A DNA stretch of 64,000 nucleotides from JABSSA01 sp039984715 (GTDB taxonomy: Bacteria; Pseudomonadota; Alphaproteobacteria; Rhodobacterales; Rhodobacteraceae). Position numbers and translations under genes: made by a program. The notes beneath the pieces were generated by a model, which searched no databases, was not told the origin of the DNA, and worked only from the letters and a program-made list of their open reading frames with translations. Of the stretch, positions 34,779 through 44,365 are shown piece by piece (the stretch's first letter is position 1; the number at the start of each line of letters is the position of its first letter). The DNA is taken from contig JBDWUA010000016.1 in NCBI GenBank assembly GCA_039984715.1, positions 124,001 through 188,000 of the forward strand. Direction: 5' to 3'.

Positions 34779-35873
34779 ATGGGTCCTTTTCCACACGAAG
34801 CCCCGAAATCGGAAATCACGCCAGATAACCCCGCAGGTACGGATGGGTTTGAGTTCGTTGAATTTGCACATCCCGACCCGGAGGAGTTGCGCACCTTGTT
34901 TATCAAAATGGGATATGCGCGTGTTGCACGTCACAAATCCCAAGATATCGAGCTTTGGCAACAAGGCGACATCACCTATGTGTTGAATGCTGAGCCCCAG
35001 TCTTTTGCGGCGGAATTTGCCCAAGAGCATGGGCCATGCGCGGCGTCGATGGGCTGGCGCGTTGTGGACGCACAGCATGCTTTTGATCGCGCTGTGTCAA
35101 AGGGGGCGACCCCTTACGAAGGGGAAGGCAAGGTGCTGGATGTTCCGGCGATTTACGGGATTGGTGGCAGCCTGATTTATTTCATTGATCAGTATTACGA
35201 CACGTCCCCCTACAATGATGAATACGAGTGGTTAGATCAATCCAAGCCGCGGGGGGTGGGTTTTTATTACCTAGATCACCTGACGCATAATGTGTTCAAG
35301 GGGAACATGGACAAGTGGTTCAATTTCTATGGCGACTTGTTCAATTTCAAAGAAATCCGCTTTTTCGATATCGAAGGGAAATTCACGGGCCTGTTCAGCC
35401 GGGCGCTGACGTCGCCTTGTGGGCGCATTCGCATTCCGATCAACGAAGACCGGGGCGAGACAGGGCAAATTGTATCCTATCTGAAAAAGTACAAGGGCGA
35501 AGGCATTCAGCATATCGCTGTTGGTGCGCGAGATATTTATGACGCAACAGATACGATCGCTCAGAACGGTCTGAAATTCATGCCAGGTCCACCTGAGACA
35601 TATTACGACCTAAGCGTTGATCGGGTTCCCGGCCACGAAGAACCATTGGACCGCATGAAAAAGCATGGCATCCTGATTGACGGGGAAGGTGTTGTCGATG
35701 GTGGTGAGACGCGGATCCTGCTGCAAATCTTTTCCAAGACAGTGATTGGCCCGATCTTTTTCGAGTTCATTCAACGCAAGGGCGATGATGGTTTCGGCGA
35801 AGGTAACTTTAAGGCTTTGTTTGAATCGATTGAACAAGAGCAAATCGATAGTGGTGAAATCGCCGCGCAATAG
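34779..35873 (+). CDS. hppD: 4-hydroxyphenylpyruvate dioxygenase
   Basis: A 364-residue non-haem iron dioxygenase turning 4-hydroxyphenylpyruvate into homogentisate in tyrosine breakdown. Iron ligands of the VOC-type barrel are H167 (LDHLTHNV), H245 (IQHIAVG) and E329 (FFEFIQR). ATG 34779 is preceded by AGGAGA. The rest of the homogentisate pathway is not in the window. The promoter region, shared with lrp, is AT-rich and contains the inverted pair cgtgttacg/aacacgttacg. Confidence 0.93.
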   Translation: MGPFPHEAPKSEITPDNPAGTDGFEFVEFAHPDPEELRTLFIKMGYARVARHKSQDIELWQQGDITYVLNAEPQSFAAEFAQEHGPCAASMGWRVVDAQHAFDRAVSKGATPYEGEGKVLDVPAIYGIGGSLIYFIDQYYDTSPYNDEYEWLDQSKPRGVGFYYLDHLTHNVFKGNMDKWFNFYGDLFNFKEIRFFDIEGKFTGLFSRALTSPCGRIRIPINEDRGETGQIVSYLKKYKGEGIQHIAVGARDIYDATDTIAQNGLKFMPGPPETYYDLSVDRVPGHEEPLDRMKKHGILIDGEGVVDGGETRILLQIFSKTVIGPIFFEFIQRKGDDGFGEGNFKALFESIEQEQIDSGEIAAQ

Positions 35874-35884
35874 CGGCGATATTT
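35857..35884 (+). terminator. Hairpin across the hppD stop codon
   Basis: AAATCGCCGC, six-base loop, GCGGCGATaTTT: a strong stem (one bulge) spanning the stop codon. A second inverted pair AGGTGT/ACACCT ends in CGTCTTTTTT near 35960. Together they probably end hppD transcription. Confidence 0.6.
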
Positions 35885-36020
35885 CAGTTAATCAATCAGA
35901 TGAGCTGCAAGGTGTATCATACTGAAAAAAAACTAGAAAACACCTCGTCTTTTTTCGCAATTCCGTAGGTCGCGCGCGATGACGGTGAGTGCGCCAGTTG
36001 TATGTGTCAGCTCGCTGGAT

Positions 36021-38828
36021 TTAGCCCTTTGGCATCCGCAACACGACATTGCGTGCGCCTTTGCTGTAACGCAATTCGCTGTCACCAATCGCGGACACGC
36101 GCCCGCCATCCAAATTGTCGCCAACTTGCACCTTTTTGTAACGCCCGTTTGGCATACGGACCAAGGCCCGGCGTTCTGATGGTTTTCCGAACACTCCGAT
36201 TAGGTTTACTTTGCGCAAGTTGATTGCATTTTCCAGCGTTGCCTGACGTGTCACAGAGGCAGAGGTTGGAACAGCTGGTTTGACTGTTCGGGGCGCAATG
36301 GTGCGGACCGTTCTGGTGGGTTCGGGTTCTGTTTCGGGGGTCACCGGGGTGGGTGCCGGAGTAGCGCGCGCAACAACTCTGCTAAAATTGCCCGGGCGAG
36401 TGTTGGGGCGCACTGACGTTGACATGGCAACGGCCAACGCTTCGTCAATTTCGGCGCGTTGCTGTTCAGGGGAGCGTGACACCGGTGGGCGATTTACGGG
36501 GCGAATGGTCGCCAACTCTGCAAGGGTTGGTCCACCAAGCGCCGAACGTTCTGTATTTTCGACAAGCTGTGAAGGACGCAGGCGTGGACGGATCGCCGCA
36601 AGTGCTGTGTTCGCGGTCCCCACTGCCACCTCTGGCTGTGCAGTTTCAGCCGGTTGTGCGGTCACACCGGGACGTTCTGGCGTTAATGGCGGTTTGACCA
36701 GCGGAGGACCGGAAAAGACAACCACGCCTTCTGGGTTTAACGTGCCCTCCGGGGTTGGTTTGACCAATCCACGGTCATCCAGATCAAAAGCGATGCCCGG
36801 CGCAGCAGGCGATGGCACCTGCAAAAGCGCAGTTTCCGATTCAGGCGGAGGCGCCAGTGCTATGGCGTCGGTCAAAGTGCTGCCGGGGTCGATGCTGGTC
36901 TCGTAAACATCGTCAATTGTGACAATCGAAACGGGGGCAGGCGCAACTGGCGCAGTGGCCCAAATTCCAGTCACGGCATAATCGGCTTCTTTTTCGGCCT
37001 CAGTTTGTGGCCCGATATCCGCAGGTTCAGGGCGGGGGTCCACCAAGGCATCCAACACCGCTGCGTCTTCGTCCGTCAATTCAGGTTGCAGCGAGGCAAG
37101 TTCGGTATCCGGGGCGGGGTCTTCGACACTCGGCGCGACTGTGGTTTCAGTCGGCAACGCATCCGGGGTTACGATTGGTTGTGCTGGTTCTGCAATGACC
37201 GGTTCGGGGCGGTCGTCAAACAGGCTTGCCAAACCGCCATCCGAAAACACTGTCGCCCAACTGGCGATGCCCGCCAAGAAAACAAACACGAAAACACCCA
37301 GAACAATACCAAGAAGCTTTGGACGTCCGTCCATGTCCTGACCCTGTTGACGTGCGCCAAACACGGTCAATCGATCCGCTTCGTCTAGCAAACGCTCTGC
37401 ATCTGCTTTCGGGCTGTTGTTTAGGGCGAATTCGCGGGCATCTGCGTCTTCGTCATAATGCGGGGCACTCAAAGCAGGGGCACGTTGCCCGGAAGAATAA
37501 CGGTCGTCTTTGACGGCGTCTTCGTTTCGAATGATCGCAATGGGTGGTTTTTCAGCAGACGTTGAAGTGTCTTCGCTTGAATTCGGATCGACATCTTCAA
37601 GAGGGGGCGCATCCGCACGGGTTACACCGCCCAGCTTTGGTGTCTTGTTGTCTGGATTTCGCCGCGTACTGAATTGCGCAACCAGTGGAAGCTCTGGAAT
37701 TACTTCAGGCTCAGGCTTAGTTTGAAACTCTGGTTCTGGTTCTGGATCGGCTGGATCGGATTGCAGTTCCGGTTCTGGAGCTAGGTCAAATTCGGAAATA
37801 TCGTCATCTGATTGAGATTCTAACGCATCGGATGCCGGTTCAAATGGCGCCGCCTCTTCGGCGAATTCAAACGCGGCTTCTTCGGGTTCGTCTTTGAAGA
37901 TGAATTCGTTTGGTAATCCCGCGGGGGCATCATCACCGTCACCCTCATGGTCGGGCGTTTCTTCTGCGGCAAAGTCAGTGATTTGTATGGATTCGCGGGA
38001 AACGTCACCATTTGCATCTGAGACGTCGATAATTTTGGACAATGCCCATTCATCGTCTTCCGGCGCTGATGTGCTGTCTAGTGTTGTTGTTTCTGGAACC
38101 GGTCCAAGGTCCGCATCATCCACAGTGGATTCTTGTGGATCAGGCATGTCATCGGCAACGTGCGTCTCAAACGCGGGTTCATCGGGCGCGGATTGCAGAT
38201 CGGTTTCCGCGACAACTGATACATCGTCAACGGTTGCTTCGTCGGTGATCGCCCCTTCTAAGGTAGGGGTGACTGCTGTGGGAGGCGCGTAAGCGGTAAC
38301 TGGCGCGCGGTCTCGCGAAACAAATTCACCGGGTTCCAAAACAGACGCTGCATGTATCGTCGGGCCAAAGAAGGGTTCGCCGTCAAATTGGCTTGGCTCC
38401 GGGCTTGCGACAAAGGACACAGGGTCGAACCCGTGTTGAACCGCAAATGATTCCGCTTCGGCCAATGTTTCGCGGGCAACGGCTGCGACATAGGTGATGG
38501 GACCATCTGCCAAAACATCGATTGACAGATCGGCGATGTCATAGGGGGTTACACCATCAAGCGCCTGTTCTGCGGCAATTCTGCGATTGGCAAGATCTTG
38601 CTCACCGGTTTCGATTTTCAGGAATCTGATCTGTTCGCTGGGAATAATCAGCTTGGTTCGCAGCGTGCTGGCATGCAGCGCAGTGGCCGTTTTTTTCAGA
38701 ACGCGCAGTGACGCGGATAAATCTTCAACCGTAAGGGGTACATCGCCGACTTTTTGCCAGCCACCTGCAGCACGATGCAGCAGGCGTATCCTTTCATAAG
38801 ACAAAGAAAGCGCGAAACTTGGCGTCAT
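36021..38828 (-). CDS. Very long single-span protein with PilM/GspL-like head and GspC/PilP-like end
   Basis: A 935-residue protein. The first 170 residues look like a cytoplasmic PilM/GspL-type fold (FALSLSYERIRLLHR.. then FLKIETGEQDLANRRIAAEQ and a YVAAVARETLAEAESFAVQHGF). A very acidic low-complexity stretch follows (about 180-470; Glu, Asp, Pro). A membrane helix lies at about residues 520-540 (LGIVLGVFVFVFLAGIASW), then a Pro/Thr-rich periplasmic linker. The last 70 residues (NLIGVFGKPSERRALVRMPN, then VGDNLDGGRVSAIGDSEL) resemble the HR domain of GspC/PilP. It may link a cytoplasmic motor to an envelope complex. ATG 38828 is the family-like start. No other secretion genes lie near. Confidence 0.65.
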   Translation of the reverse strand: MTPSFALSLSYERIRLLHRAAGGWQKVGDVPLTVEDLSASLRVLKKTATALHASTLRTKLIIPSEQIRFLKIETGEQDLANRRIAAEQALDGVTPYDIADLSIDVLADGPITYVAAVARETLAEAESFAVQHGFDPVSFVASPEPSQFDGEPFFGPTIHAASVLEPGEFVSRDRAPVTAYAPPTAVTPTLEGAITDEATVDDVSVVAETDLQSAPDEPAFETHVADDMPDPQESTVDDADLGPVPETTTLDSTSAPEDDEWALSKIIDVSDANGDVSRESIQITDFAAEETPDHEGDGDDAPAGLPNEFIFKDEPEEAAFEFAEEAAPFEPASDALESQSDDDISEFDLAPEPELQSDPADPEPEPEFQTKPEPEVIPELPLVAQFSTRRNPDNKTPKLGGVTRADAPPLEDVDPNSSEDTSTSAEKPPIAIIRNEDAVKDDRYSSGQRAPALSAPHYDEDADAREFALNNSPKADAERLLDEADRLTVFGARQQGQDMDGRPKLLGIVLGVFVFVFLAGIASWATVFSDGGLASLFDDRPEPVIAEPAQPIVTPDALPTETTVAPSVEDPAPDTELASLQPELTDEDAAVLDALVDPRPEPADIGPQTEAEKEADYAVTGIWATAPVAPAPVSIVTIDDVYETSIDPGSTLTDAIALAPPPESETALLQVPSPAAPGIAFDLDDRGLVKPTPEGTLNPEGVVVFSGPPLVKPPLTPERPGVTAQPAETAQPEVAVGTANTALAAIRPRLRPSQLVENTERSALGGPTLAELATIRPVNRPPVSRSPEQQRAEIDEALAVAMSTSVRPNTRPGNFSRVVARATPAPTPVTPETEPEPTRTVRTIAPRTVKPAVPTSASVTRQATLENAINLRKVNLIGVFGKPSERRALVRMPNGRYKKVQVGDNLDGGRVSAIGDSELRYSKGARNVVLRMPKG

Positions 38829-38984
38829 TTGAAGCCCTTGGACTATGTTCTTGCACCGTTTTAGGCGCATGGATTTAGAGTGTAGAATACTGCAGGATTG
38901 CGCTTATGCAAAGAGGTTCGCGGGGGCAAACCTTGTTTATTGGCAATTCGCGCACACTTGGCAGGTTTCAGTGACGAGAATGGA

Positions 38985-39659
38985 ATGCGAATTTTGATAG
39001 CGATGTTGGCGTTTGCGTTTTGGTCGACGCAAGTTTTTGCCACTGATCCTGCAAAGGTCGTGGTCAATGGGGTTGGCGAAATAGCGGTCGTTCCCGACCT
39101 TGCGATATTGACAGTGGGGGTCAGTCACGAGGCAAACACAGCCGAGGAGGCGATGAAGTCGGTCAGTACTGATATGACCGCCATCCTGAAATCACTGGAG
39201 AAAGAAACCATAGCCGAGCGCGATATTCAGACGGCACGCATACAGGTCCAGCCAATCAATAGATTGGATAACAGATTACATTTTCATGCAACAAACCAAG
39301 TCACTGTGCGCGTGCGCGATTTATCAGGGCTTGGTCGGATTTTGGGTCAAACCATTTCGAATGGTGCAAATCAGGTTGGCGGGTGGTCTTCGGGAGTGCG
39401 ATTTGATGTGTCTGACCCTGTGCCTTATGAAACTGAGGCGCGCAAAGCCGCAGTGCAAAATGCAATTGCCAAGGCAAAAGACCTGCCTGAAGCGGCGGGT
39501 GCGCGTATCGGAGACATCAAGGAAATCAGAGAAAGCGGCAGAACAGGTCGGCGCGCGATTGAGATGGCCCGTTTCTCTGAGGGTGCTGATGTCCCGGTTG
39601 CGGAGGGCGAGGTTACGATCCAATCACAGGTCGCAATGGTATTCGAATTAATTCAGTAA
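38985..39659 (+). CDS. Secreted SIMPL-domain (DUF541) protein
   Basis: About 224 residues with a signal peptide (ILIAMLAFAFWSTQVFA) and a SIMPL/DUF541 domain: VVVNGVGEIAVVPDLAILTVGV at the start, ARIQVQPINRLDNR in the middle and a duplicated beta-alpha pattern. The family is periplasmic and linked to envelope stress in some bacteria. ATG 38985 has no upstream overlap; longer frames are not exported. It is divergent from the long protein at 36021. Confidence 0.85.
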   Translation: MRILIAMLAFAFWSTQVFATDPAKVVVNGVGEIAVVPDLAILTVGVSHEANTAEEAMKSVSTDMTAILKSLEKETIAERDIQTARIQVQPINRLDNRLHFHATNQVTVRVRDLSGLGRILGQTISNGANQVGGWSSGVRFDVSDPVPYETEARKAAVQNAIAKAKDLPEAAGARIGDIKEIRESGRTGRRAIEMARFSEGADVPVAEGEVTIQSQVAMVFELIQ

Positions 39660-39662
39660 TCA

Positions 39663-39695
39663 AAAACCGGCCCGACAGTTGATCGGGCCGGTTTT
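39663..39695. terminator. Bidirectional intrinsic terminator
   Basis: AAAACCGGCCCGA, 7-base loop, TCGGGCCGGTTTT: a perfect 13-bp stem with A-run on one side and T-run on the other, serving the SIMPL gene and the convergent metY. Confidence 0.92.
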
Positions 39696-39702
39696 AAGTC
39701 AG

Positions 39703-40998
39703 TCAGCTGGTGGCTTTGCTGAGGGCCTGATCCAGATCTGCGATCAGGTCATCGACATCTTCGGTTCCGATGGACACGCGCACCACTTCGGGTGCGGCGC
39801 CAGCAGCGCGTTGTTGATCCACAGTCAATTGCCGGTGCGTCGTGGACGCCGAATGGATGATCAGCGATCGTGTGTCGCCAAGGTTGGCCACATGGCTGAA
39901 AATCTCAAGCGTGTTCACAAGTTTCATACACGCCTCATAGCCGCCTTTGACAGCAAAGGTGAACAAAGCACCGGCCCCTTTGGGACAGATTTTTGCAACG
40001 CGATCAAAATAGGGCGAACTTTCAAGACCCGCATAGGTCACGAAATCAACGCGGTCGTCCGCCTCAAGCCACTTGGACAGTTTTTGTGCGTTTTCAACGT
40101 GGCGTTCCATGCGCAAGCTAAGAGTTTCGATGCCCATTAAGGTATAGTGCGCAGCTTGAGGATTCATCGTCATGCCAAGGTCGCGCAAACCAATCGCGAT
40201 GCCGTGGAAGGTAAACGCCAGCGGGCCAAACGTTTCATGGAATTTAAGCCCGTGATAGGCAGGTTCGGGTTCGCTGAGCGAGGGGAATTTGCCATTGGCG
40301 GACCAGTCGAATTTACCTGAATCAACCACGCAACCGCCTGTGACCGTCCCGTTCCCGGTGAGGTATTTGGTGGTCGAATGCACAACCAGTGTCGCACCCA
40401 ATTCAATAGGGCGGCACAGATACGGAGTGGCCGACGTGTTATCGACGATCAAAGGCAACCCTGCGGCATCAGAGATTTCAGCGATGGCCGGAATGTCGGT
40501 GATATAGCCGCCCGGATTTGCAATGCTTTCACAGAAAACGGCGCGGGTGTCGTCGTCAATTGCGCCTTTGACGGCGTCCAGATCATCAAAATCCACAAAC
40601 TTTGCAGACCAGCCAAAGCGTTTGATCGTTTGGCTAAATTGCGTGACGGTGCCGCCGTAAAGACGGGTCGAGACGACAACATTCTTGCCGGGGCCCATCA
40701 GCGGGAACAGGGCCATAAGCTGTGCTGCGTGGCCCGAGGAACAACAAACGCCCCCGACACCACCTTCGAGCGTGGCAATGCGTTCTTGCAGAACGGCGAC
40801 GGTTGGGTTGGTCAGCCGCGAATAAATAAACCCAACTTCCTGAAGGTTGAACAATGCCGCTGCGTGATCCGCATCCCGGAACACGTAAGCTGTCGTTTGA
40901 TAAATAGGGGTCTGGCGAGCACCTGTCGCAGGGTCAGGGCGCGCGCCTGCATGAATTTGTAGCGTATCAAAGCCGTATGTAGGGCCATCGGTCATCAA
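39703..40998 (-). CDS. metY: O-acetylhomoserine sulfhydrylase
   Basis: A 431-residue PLP enzyme of the Cys/Met-metabolism family, making homocysteine (or a methylthio product) from O-acetylhomoserine and sulfide. The PLP lysine is K211 in VVHSTTKYLTG; DNTSATPYL is the preceding conserved motif, and YSRLTNPTVAVLQERIATLEGG is the N-terminal signature. Length fits the MetY (not MetZ) group. It is a single gene ending at the shared terminator. Confidence 0.93.
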   Translation of the reverse strand: MMTDGPTYGFDTLQIHAGARPDPATGARQTPIYQTTAYVFRDADHAAALFNLQEVGFIYSRLTNPTVAVLQERIATLEGGVGGVCCSSGHAAQLMALFPLMGPGKNVVVSTRLYGGTVTQFSQTIKRFGWSAKFVDFDDLDAVKGAIDDDTRAVFCESIANPGGYITDIPAIAEISDAAGLPLIVDNTSATPYLCRPIELGATLVVHSTTKYLTGNGTVTGGCVVDSGKFDWSANGKFPSLSEPEPAYHGLKFHETFGPLAFTFHGIAIGLRDLGMTMNPQAAHYTLMGIETLSLRMERHVENAQKLSKWLEADDRVDFVTYAGLESSPYFDRVAKICPKGAGALFTFAVKGGYEACMKLVNTLEIFSHVANLGDTRSLIIHSASTTHRQLTVDQQRAAGAAPEVVRVSIGTEDVDDLIADLDQALSKATS

Positions 40999-41089
40999 AA
41001 TATCCTCCCAGAGATTTGTTGCACATGGTTAGCGCGAAGAACGGCCCCCCGACAAGCGTGCGTGTTGGACAGCTTTATCAGCTCCAGCC

Positions 41090-42100
41090 TTAGCGCATCC
41101 AAAACCCTTCAGATTTGATGCGGTTTCTTATGGCTTGTTCGCGTGTGGGTAAATTATCTCGATCAAACAATGCGCGCACTTTGTGCCCACGGCCCTGATA
41201 CACCATCCGTTTGATGGTATCGTATTGCTTTAGGACCTTTTTCAGCTTGTTGGGGGCACAAATTGTTTCAAGGTGTTCAACAACAGCGTCGCTTTCGCGG
41301 GCGTATAGCAGCGGGAACAACCGATAATGACAGCTGACCGATCCATCCAGCAACCCGTCCGGCAATGCATCACGGCGACCGTTCAGTTTGTGAATGACAA
41401 GGGGCAAGGTGATCTGATCCAGCCATGGATAAAGCGTTTGGCAAATGATCGCGTCGGGAGGGTCATCGCGCACGCTGAGCGCGTATTCAAGCCATAGAGC
41501 GCCAAATTCATGGGGGCATCGATAATAGAAATACCCTGCGTTGAAATACAGGTATCGGCGCCAATATTCTTCGGGTTGCGACAGATCGAGCGAGCTTTGG
41601 AAATCGATATCAAACCGATCGTAAAGCGATTGCCATGTTTGGTCATATCCCGGGCCATAAAGTTCGATCGTTGGCCAGGTTCCTTCGACGCGGTTTGATG
41701 CTGTGGGCGTATTGAAATCAAAAGGAACCTTGGTCAGGTCGTCCAAAATAAGCGTGTCACTGTCAAAAAAGACAAAAGGTTCGCCCTTTGGCAGGGCCAT
41801 CAACATTTCGATTTTGTTGCCATGTGGATAGCTTGATCCAAAGTGTTTTGTCTCGAAAGGAATGATTTCTGCGCCAAGATCAAGCAAGGCATCGCGTATA
41901 GGATCTGGTCGGATTCGCGGGTTGGAATTCCACAGCGCACCGGGTTGAGGTTCCAGAACCATCAACCTCCCCGTGAAATTTGGGTTTGAATGCTGAAAAG
42001 AAGCGACGAAAAGTAATGCTTCGTAGCTGACACGCCCCCCTTGCGCTACTATAGCGACATTATAGGTGGGGAAGCCTGTTGTATTTGAATTATGTGCCAT
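41090..42100 (-). CDS. Glycosyltransferase-like protein with DxD motif
   Basis: A 336-residue cytoplasmic protein. Pattern FVFFDSDTLILDD at about residues 109-121 is the DxD metal/nucleotide-sugar motif of a GT-A fold, with YNVAIVAQGGRV at the N-terminus forming the first strand. The rest (YFNAGYFYYR, HYRLFPLLYARE) is like sugar-transferases of family GT8 or surface-glycan types, but I cannot name the family. It is alone on its strand; acceptor unknown. Confidence 0.65.
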   Translation of the reverse strand: MAHNSNTTGFPTYNVAIVAQGGRVSYEALLFVASFQHSNPNFTGRLMVLEPQPGALWNSNPRIRPDPIRDALLDLGAEIIPFETKHFGSSYPHGNKIEMLMALPKGEPFVFFDSDTLILDDLTKVPFDFNTPTASNRVEGTWPTIELYGPGYDQTWQSLYDRFDIDFQSSLDLSQPEEYWRRYLYFNAGYFYYRCPHEFGALWLEYALSVRDDPPDAIICQTLYPWLDQITLPLVIHKLNGRRDALPDGLLDGSVSCHYRLFPLLYARESDAVVEHLETICAPNKLKKVLKQYDTIKRMVYQGRGHKVRALFDRDNLPTREQAIRNRIKSEGFWMR

Positions 42101-42192
42101 GCTCGCGCTGGTTGTTGATCTCTTGGGACCCTGTATAGGCGGGTCTGCACACGGCGAGAAGGGATGTTGGTGTCTCTGGAAGGGAATTTTTG

Positions 42193-42654
42193 ATGTCAGT
42201 TTTTAGGTTCGGTGTTTTGGGTGCTTGGATATTGTGGGGATCAGCTGCGACGGGGCAGGGATTGCAGGACATTTTGCAAGCCGAACCGCAGGAGCCAACA
42301 GGACAATTCACAACCGCGCTGGAGGTAAAACCTATCCTAAGTGCGACGCGCAGCAATTGGGTGGCTGTGCGGGAATGGGAATTGCAAGATTACGTGTACG
42401 TGACGCATATTTGGGCGTGGCGCTGTGGATTGGTGCAATTGGAGGTTTCGGTAAATTCGGGCCCATTTGAAATCTGGCCATTGCCGGAATGTCATTTGGA
42501 CACGTCGACACCGAATGCCATTTTGGAACAAGACGGGCTACCCTATAGAACCTATGCCCCAAACGCAGTGATCGAGATCGCAGTGCGTGTCACATATGAT
42601 GATTTGACCACAGAGACAGCGAGATTTCCACGAAGCGCCATCCTGTTGCCCTGA
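42193..42654 (+). CDS. Secreted hypothetical protein
   Basis: A 153-residue protein with a signal peptide (FGVLGAWILWGSAATG) and a beta-rich mature part, with Cys in AWRCGL and in PECHLD that probably pair. ATG 42193 is used rather than the TTG three bases earlier. It is divergent from the glycosyltransferase-like gene. No family is recognised. Confidence 0.6.
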   Translation: MSVFRFGVLGAWILWGSAATGQGLQDILQAEPQEPTGQFTTALEVKPILSATRSNWVAVREWELQDYVYVTHIWAWRCGLVQLEVSVNSGPFEIWPLPECHLDTSTPNAILEQDGLPYRTYAPNAVIEIAVRVTYDDLTTETARFPRSAILLP

Positions 42655-42741
42655 GGGTGAAACGTCAGATGATTTTGGCCTTTACGTCACGAAACCGGCC
42701 CAAATTTTGAAATTGGGTCAAAGCTGACCTTCACATAGGAC

Positions 42742-42784
42742 GCAGCGAACGGCAGCTGTGAGCCCACTTTGACTAATGCTGCGC
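42742..42784 (+). repeat. R2 palindromic repeat, copy 2
   Basis: 43 nt from GCAGCGAA to AATGCTGCGC, the same length and same conserved GAGC and TTGAC blocks as copy 1 at 400-442, with a different core. Confidence 0.6.
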
Positions 42785-42815
42785 GAAGGGCAAAGGTCTG
42801 CTTTGATAATCACAT

Positions 42816-43793
42816 CTAATTTTTGGATGAGTTGAGGGGGCCAATCAGCTCAATACGGTTCGTCCAGACATAACCGTCAAAAGCTTCTGGTACGTTGTGG
42901 AAGCTCTCAGTGTCATCGATTCCGTTGGTAAACCCCGACCCATCATATGGGCCGACCAAAAAAACCTCTGTTCCAACGGCGTCGAGGCGACGGGTGAAAC
43001 GATGGGGCCATCCCCAAAGAATGGCTGCGTAGTTTTGCGGGACGAGGACGATGGTATTGCGACAAATTTCTGGGACATAGCTGCTCCATCCCAGAGCTAC
43101 ATAACGGGTCAGGCAGCTTTTAATCGACGCTCGGTCAAAGCCACGAAGGTTTGGGGTTCTCGCCATAGCTGCAAAAGTTGGTTCCGTACCACCGTAGACA
43201 CCAAAAACCTGTTTTCGATTCTCAATGTTGCCGAGCATTTCCGCCAGCGCTGTTCCTTCATCGCTCCGTCGACTCTTGAAATTTACAAGGAACATGCCTC
43301 CCATATTTTCTTCGAAAACCTGAGTAAGCGATGGCATTTGCCCGACGCCCAGCCCCCTGAGTGGATAGGTCCCCGTACCGTCATCGATGTTGAATCCGAT
43401 GTCGCGTGTTTGCAAATAAGAGAATGTCTGTTCTTGGGTTACGCCTGATCCGTTGGTGCGGCAATCAAGGGTCCAGTCATGAAAGACAGCAAACACATCG
43501 TCTGTCGTCAAGTGAATGTCGATCTCGACCACGTCTGCGCCAAGCCGAAAGGCCTCTTGCATGGAAGGAACAGTGTTCTCGATGAAAGCATGCTCGATCG
43601 GCTCAACCGGGGAGGCGTGACAGGAGTCGTTCGACCGATCCAAACCAATATAAATTTGATGTACGCCACGATGTGCGATCAGTCGCGTTTTGTGCTGATC
43701 TAATCCAGTAACGAACATCGAAGTGTTCGCAATCCACAAGCCCACTACGACGAGCAGTGCAGCCACGGTGAACCGTTTTATCATTCTTTTCAT
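42816..43793 (-). CDS. Glycerophosphodiester phosphodiesterase
   Basis: A 325-residue GDPD-family protein with an N-terminal membrane anchor or signal peptide (FTVAALLVVVGLWIANTS). The catalytic and metal motifs are present: LIAHRG, FIENTVPS, DVVEIDIHLTTDD and FHDW. It should hydrolyse glycerophosphodiesters from phospholipid turnover outside the cytoplasm. ATG 43793 or the in-frame ATG at 43784 are possible starts. Two cysteines (SNDSCH, LDCR) may form a periplasmic disulfide. Confidence 0.88.
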   Translation of the reverse strand: MKRMIKRFTVAALLVVVGLWIANTSMFVTGLDQHKTRLIAHRGVHQIYIGLDRSNDSCHASPVEPIEHAFIENTVPSMQEAFRLGADVVEIDIHLTTDDVFAVFHDWTLDCRTNGSGVTQEQTFSYLQTRDIGFNIDDGTGTYPLRGLGVGQMPSLTQVFEENMGGMFLVNFKSRRSDEGTALAEMLGNIENRKQVFGVYGGTEPTFAAMARTPNLRGFDRASIKSCLTRYVALGWSSYVPEICRNTIVLVPQNYAAILWGWPHRFTRRLDAVGTEVFLVGPYDGSGFTNGIDDTESFHNVPEAFDGYVWTNRIELIGPLNSSKN

Positions 43794-44098
43794 GTGTGAA
43801 TCTTAAATGGCCTGCACGAGGAGCGAAACCCAATCCCGACTTTGGTGCAGCCAAAGCGAACGGTCACTAAGTCCGCTTAACCGACCAAGCCTAAGTTGCG
43901 GCGAAGGTTCGATTTGGGTCAGAAATGCTTGATGGTTGGGTCTGAATTGCGTAACGCGGCCCGTTGGTGGGATTCAGAAAATTTGTTGTGTTTAATCAAA
44001 GCTGGGCGACGTTACATCCTAAGCGTGCTGTGACCCAATTGAGCGCACGCAAGCGTGCGCACGACATGTTTTGGGGCGCTGGTCGCTAGTGTTGTGCG
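43794..44098. other. 305-nt gap with repeat fragments and a hairpin
   Basis: Contains fragment cactaagtccgcttaaccga (like the first R1 box) followed by gcgaaggttcg (like the second) near 43865-43910. GCGCACGCAAGCGTGCGC at 44043-44060 is a perfect inverted repeat just after the four-gene operon on its strand. No gene seen. Confidence 0.45.
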
Positions 44099-44365
44099 CT
44101 ACGCTTCTGGGGGGCGGTTAAACAGATCGAAGATTTTTTGCAGGGCAGTCAGCACCAAAAACACGCCAATCACCCAAATCAACAATTCGAATGGGGCAAA
44201 ATCTGTCCCGCGCACCCATTGCCCGACAAGACCACCTTGCGGACGCAGCGCATCCTGTCCAAAAAGCCCGTCACGTCCCCAAAACCGAAAAAGCCAAAAG
44301 CGGCTTAGGTAGAAAAAGACGACCGCCACGCAGGCGACGACAATGAGCCAGAGTGTACGTTTCAT
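44099..44365 (-). CDS. Small two-span membrane protein, last in Rieske/ferric-reductase operon
   Basis: An 88-residue protein with two hydrophobic helices (residues 5-22 and 60-78) and a Gly-rich loop. It overlaps the preceding gene by four bases, so is the last of a four-gene operon. No family recognised. Confidence 0.6.
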   Translation of the reverse strand: MKRTLWLIVVACVAVVFFYLSRFWLFRFWGRDGLFGQDALRPQGGLVGQWVRGTDFAPFELLIWVIGVFLVLTALQKIFDLFNRPPEA

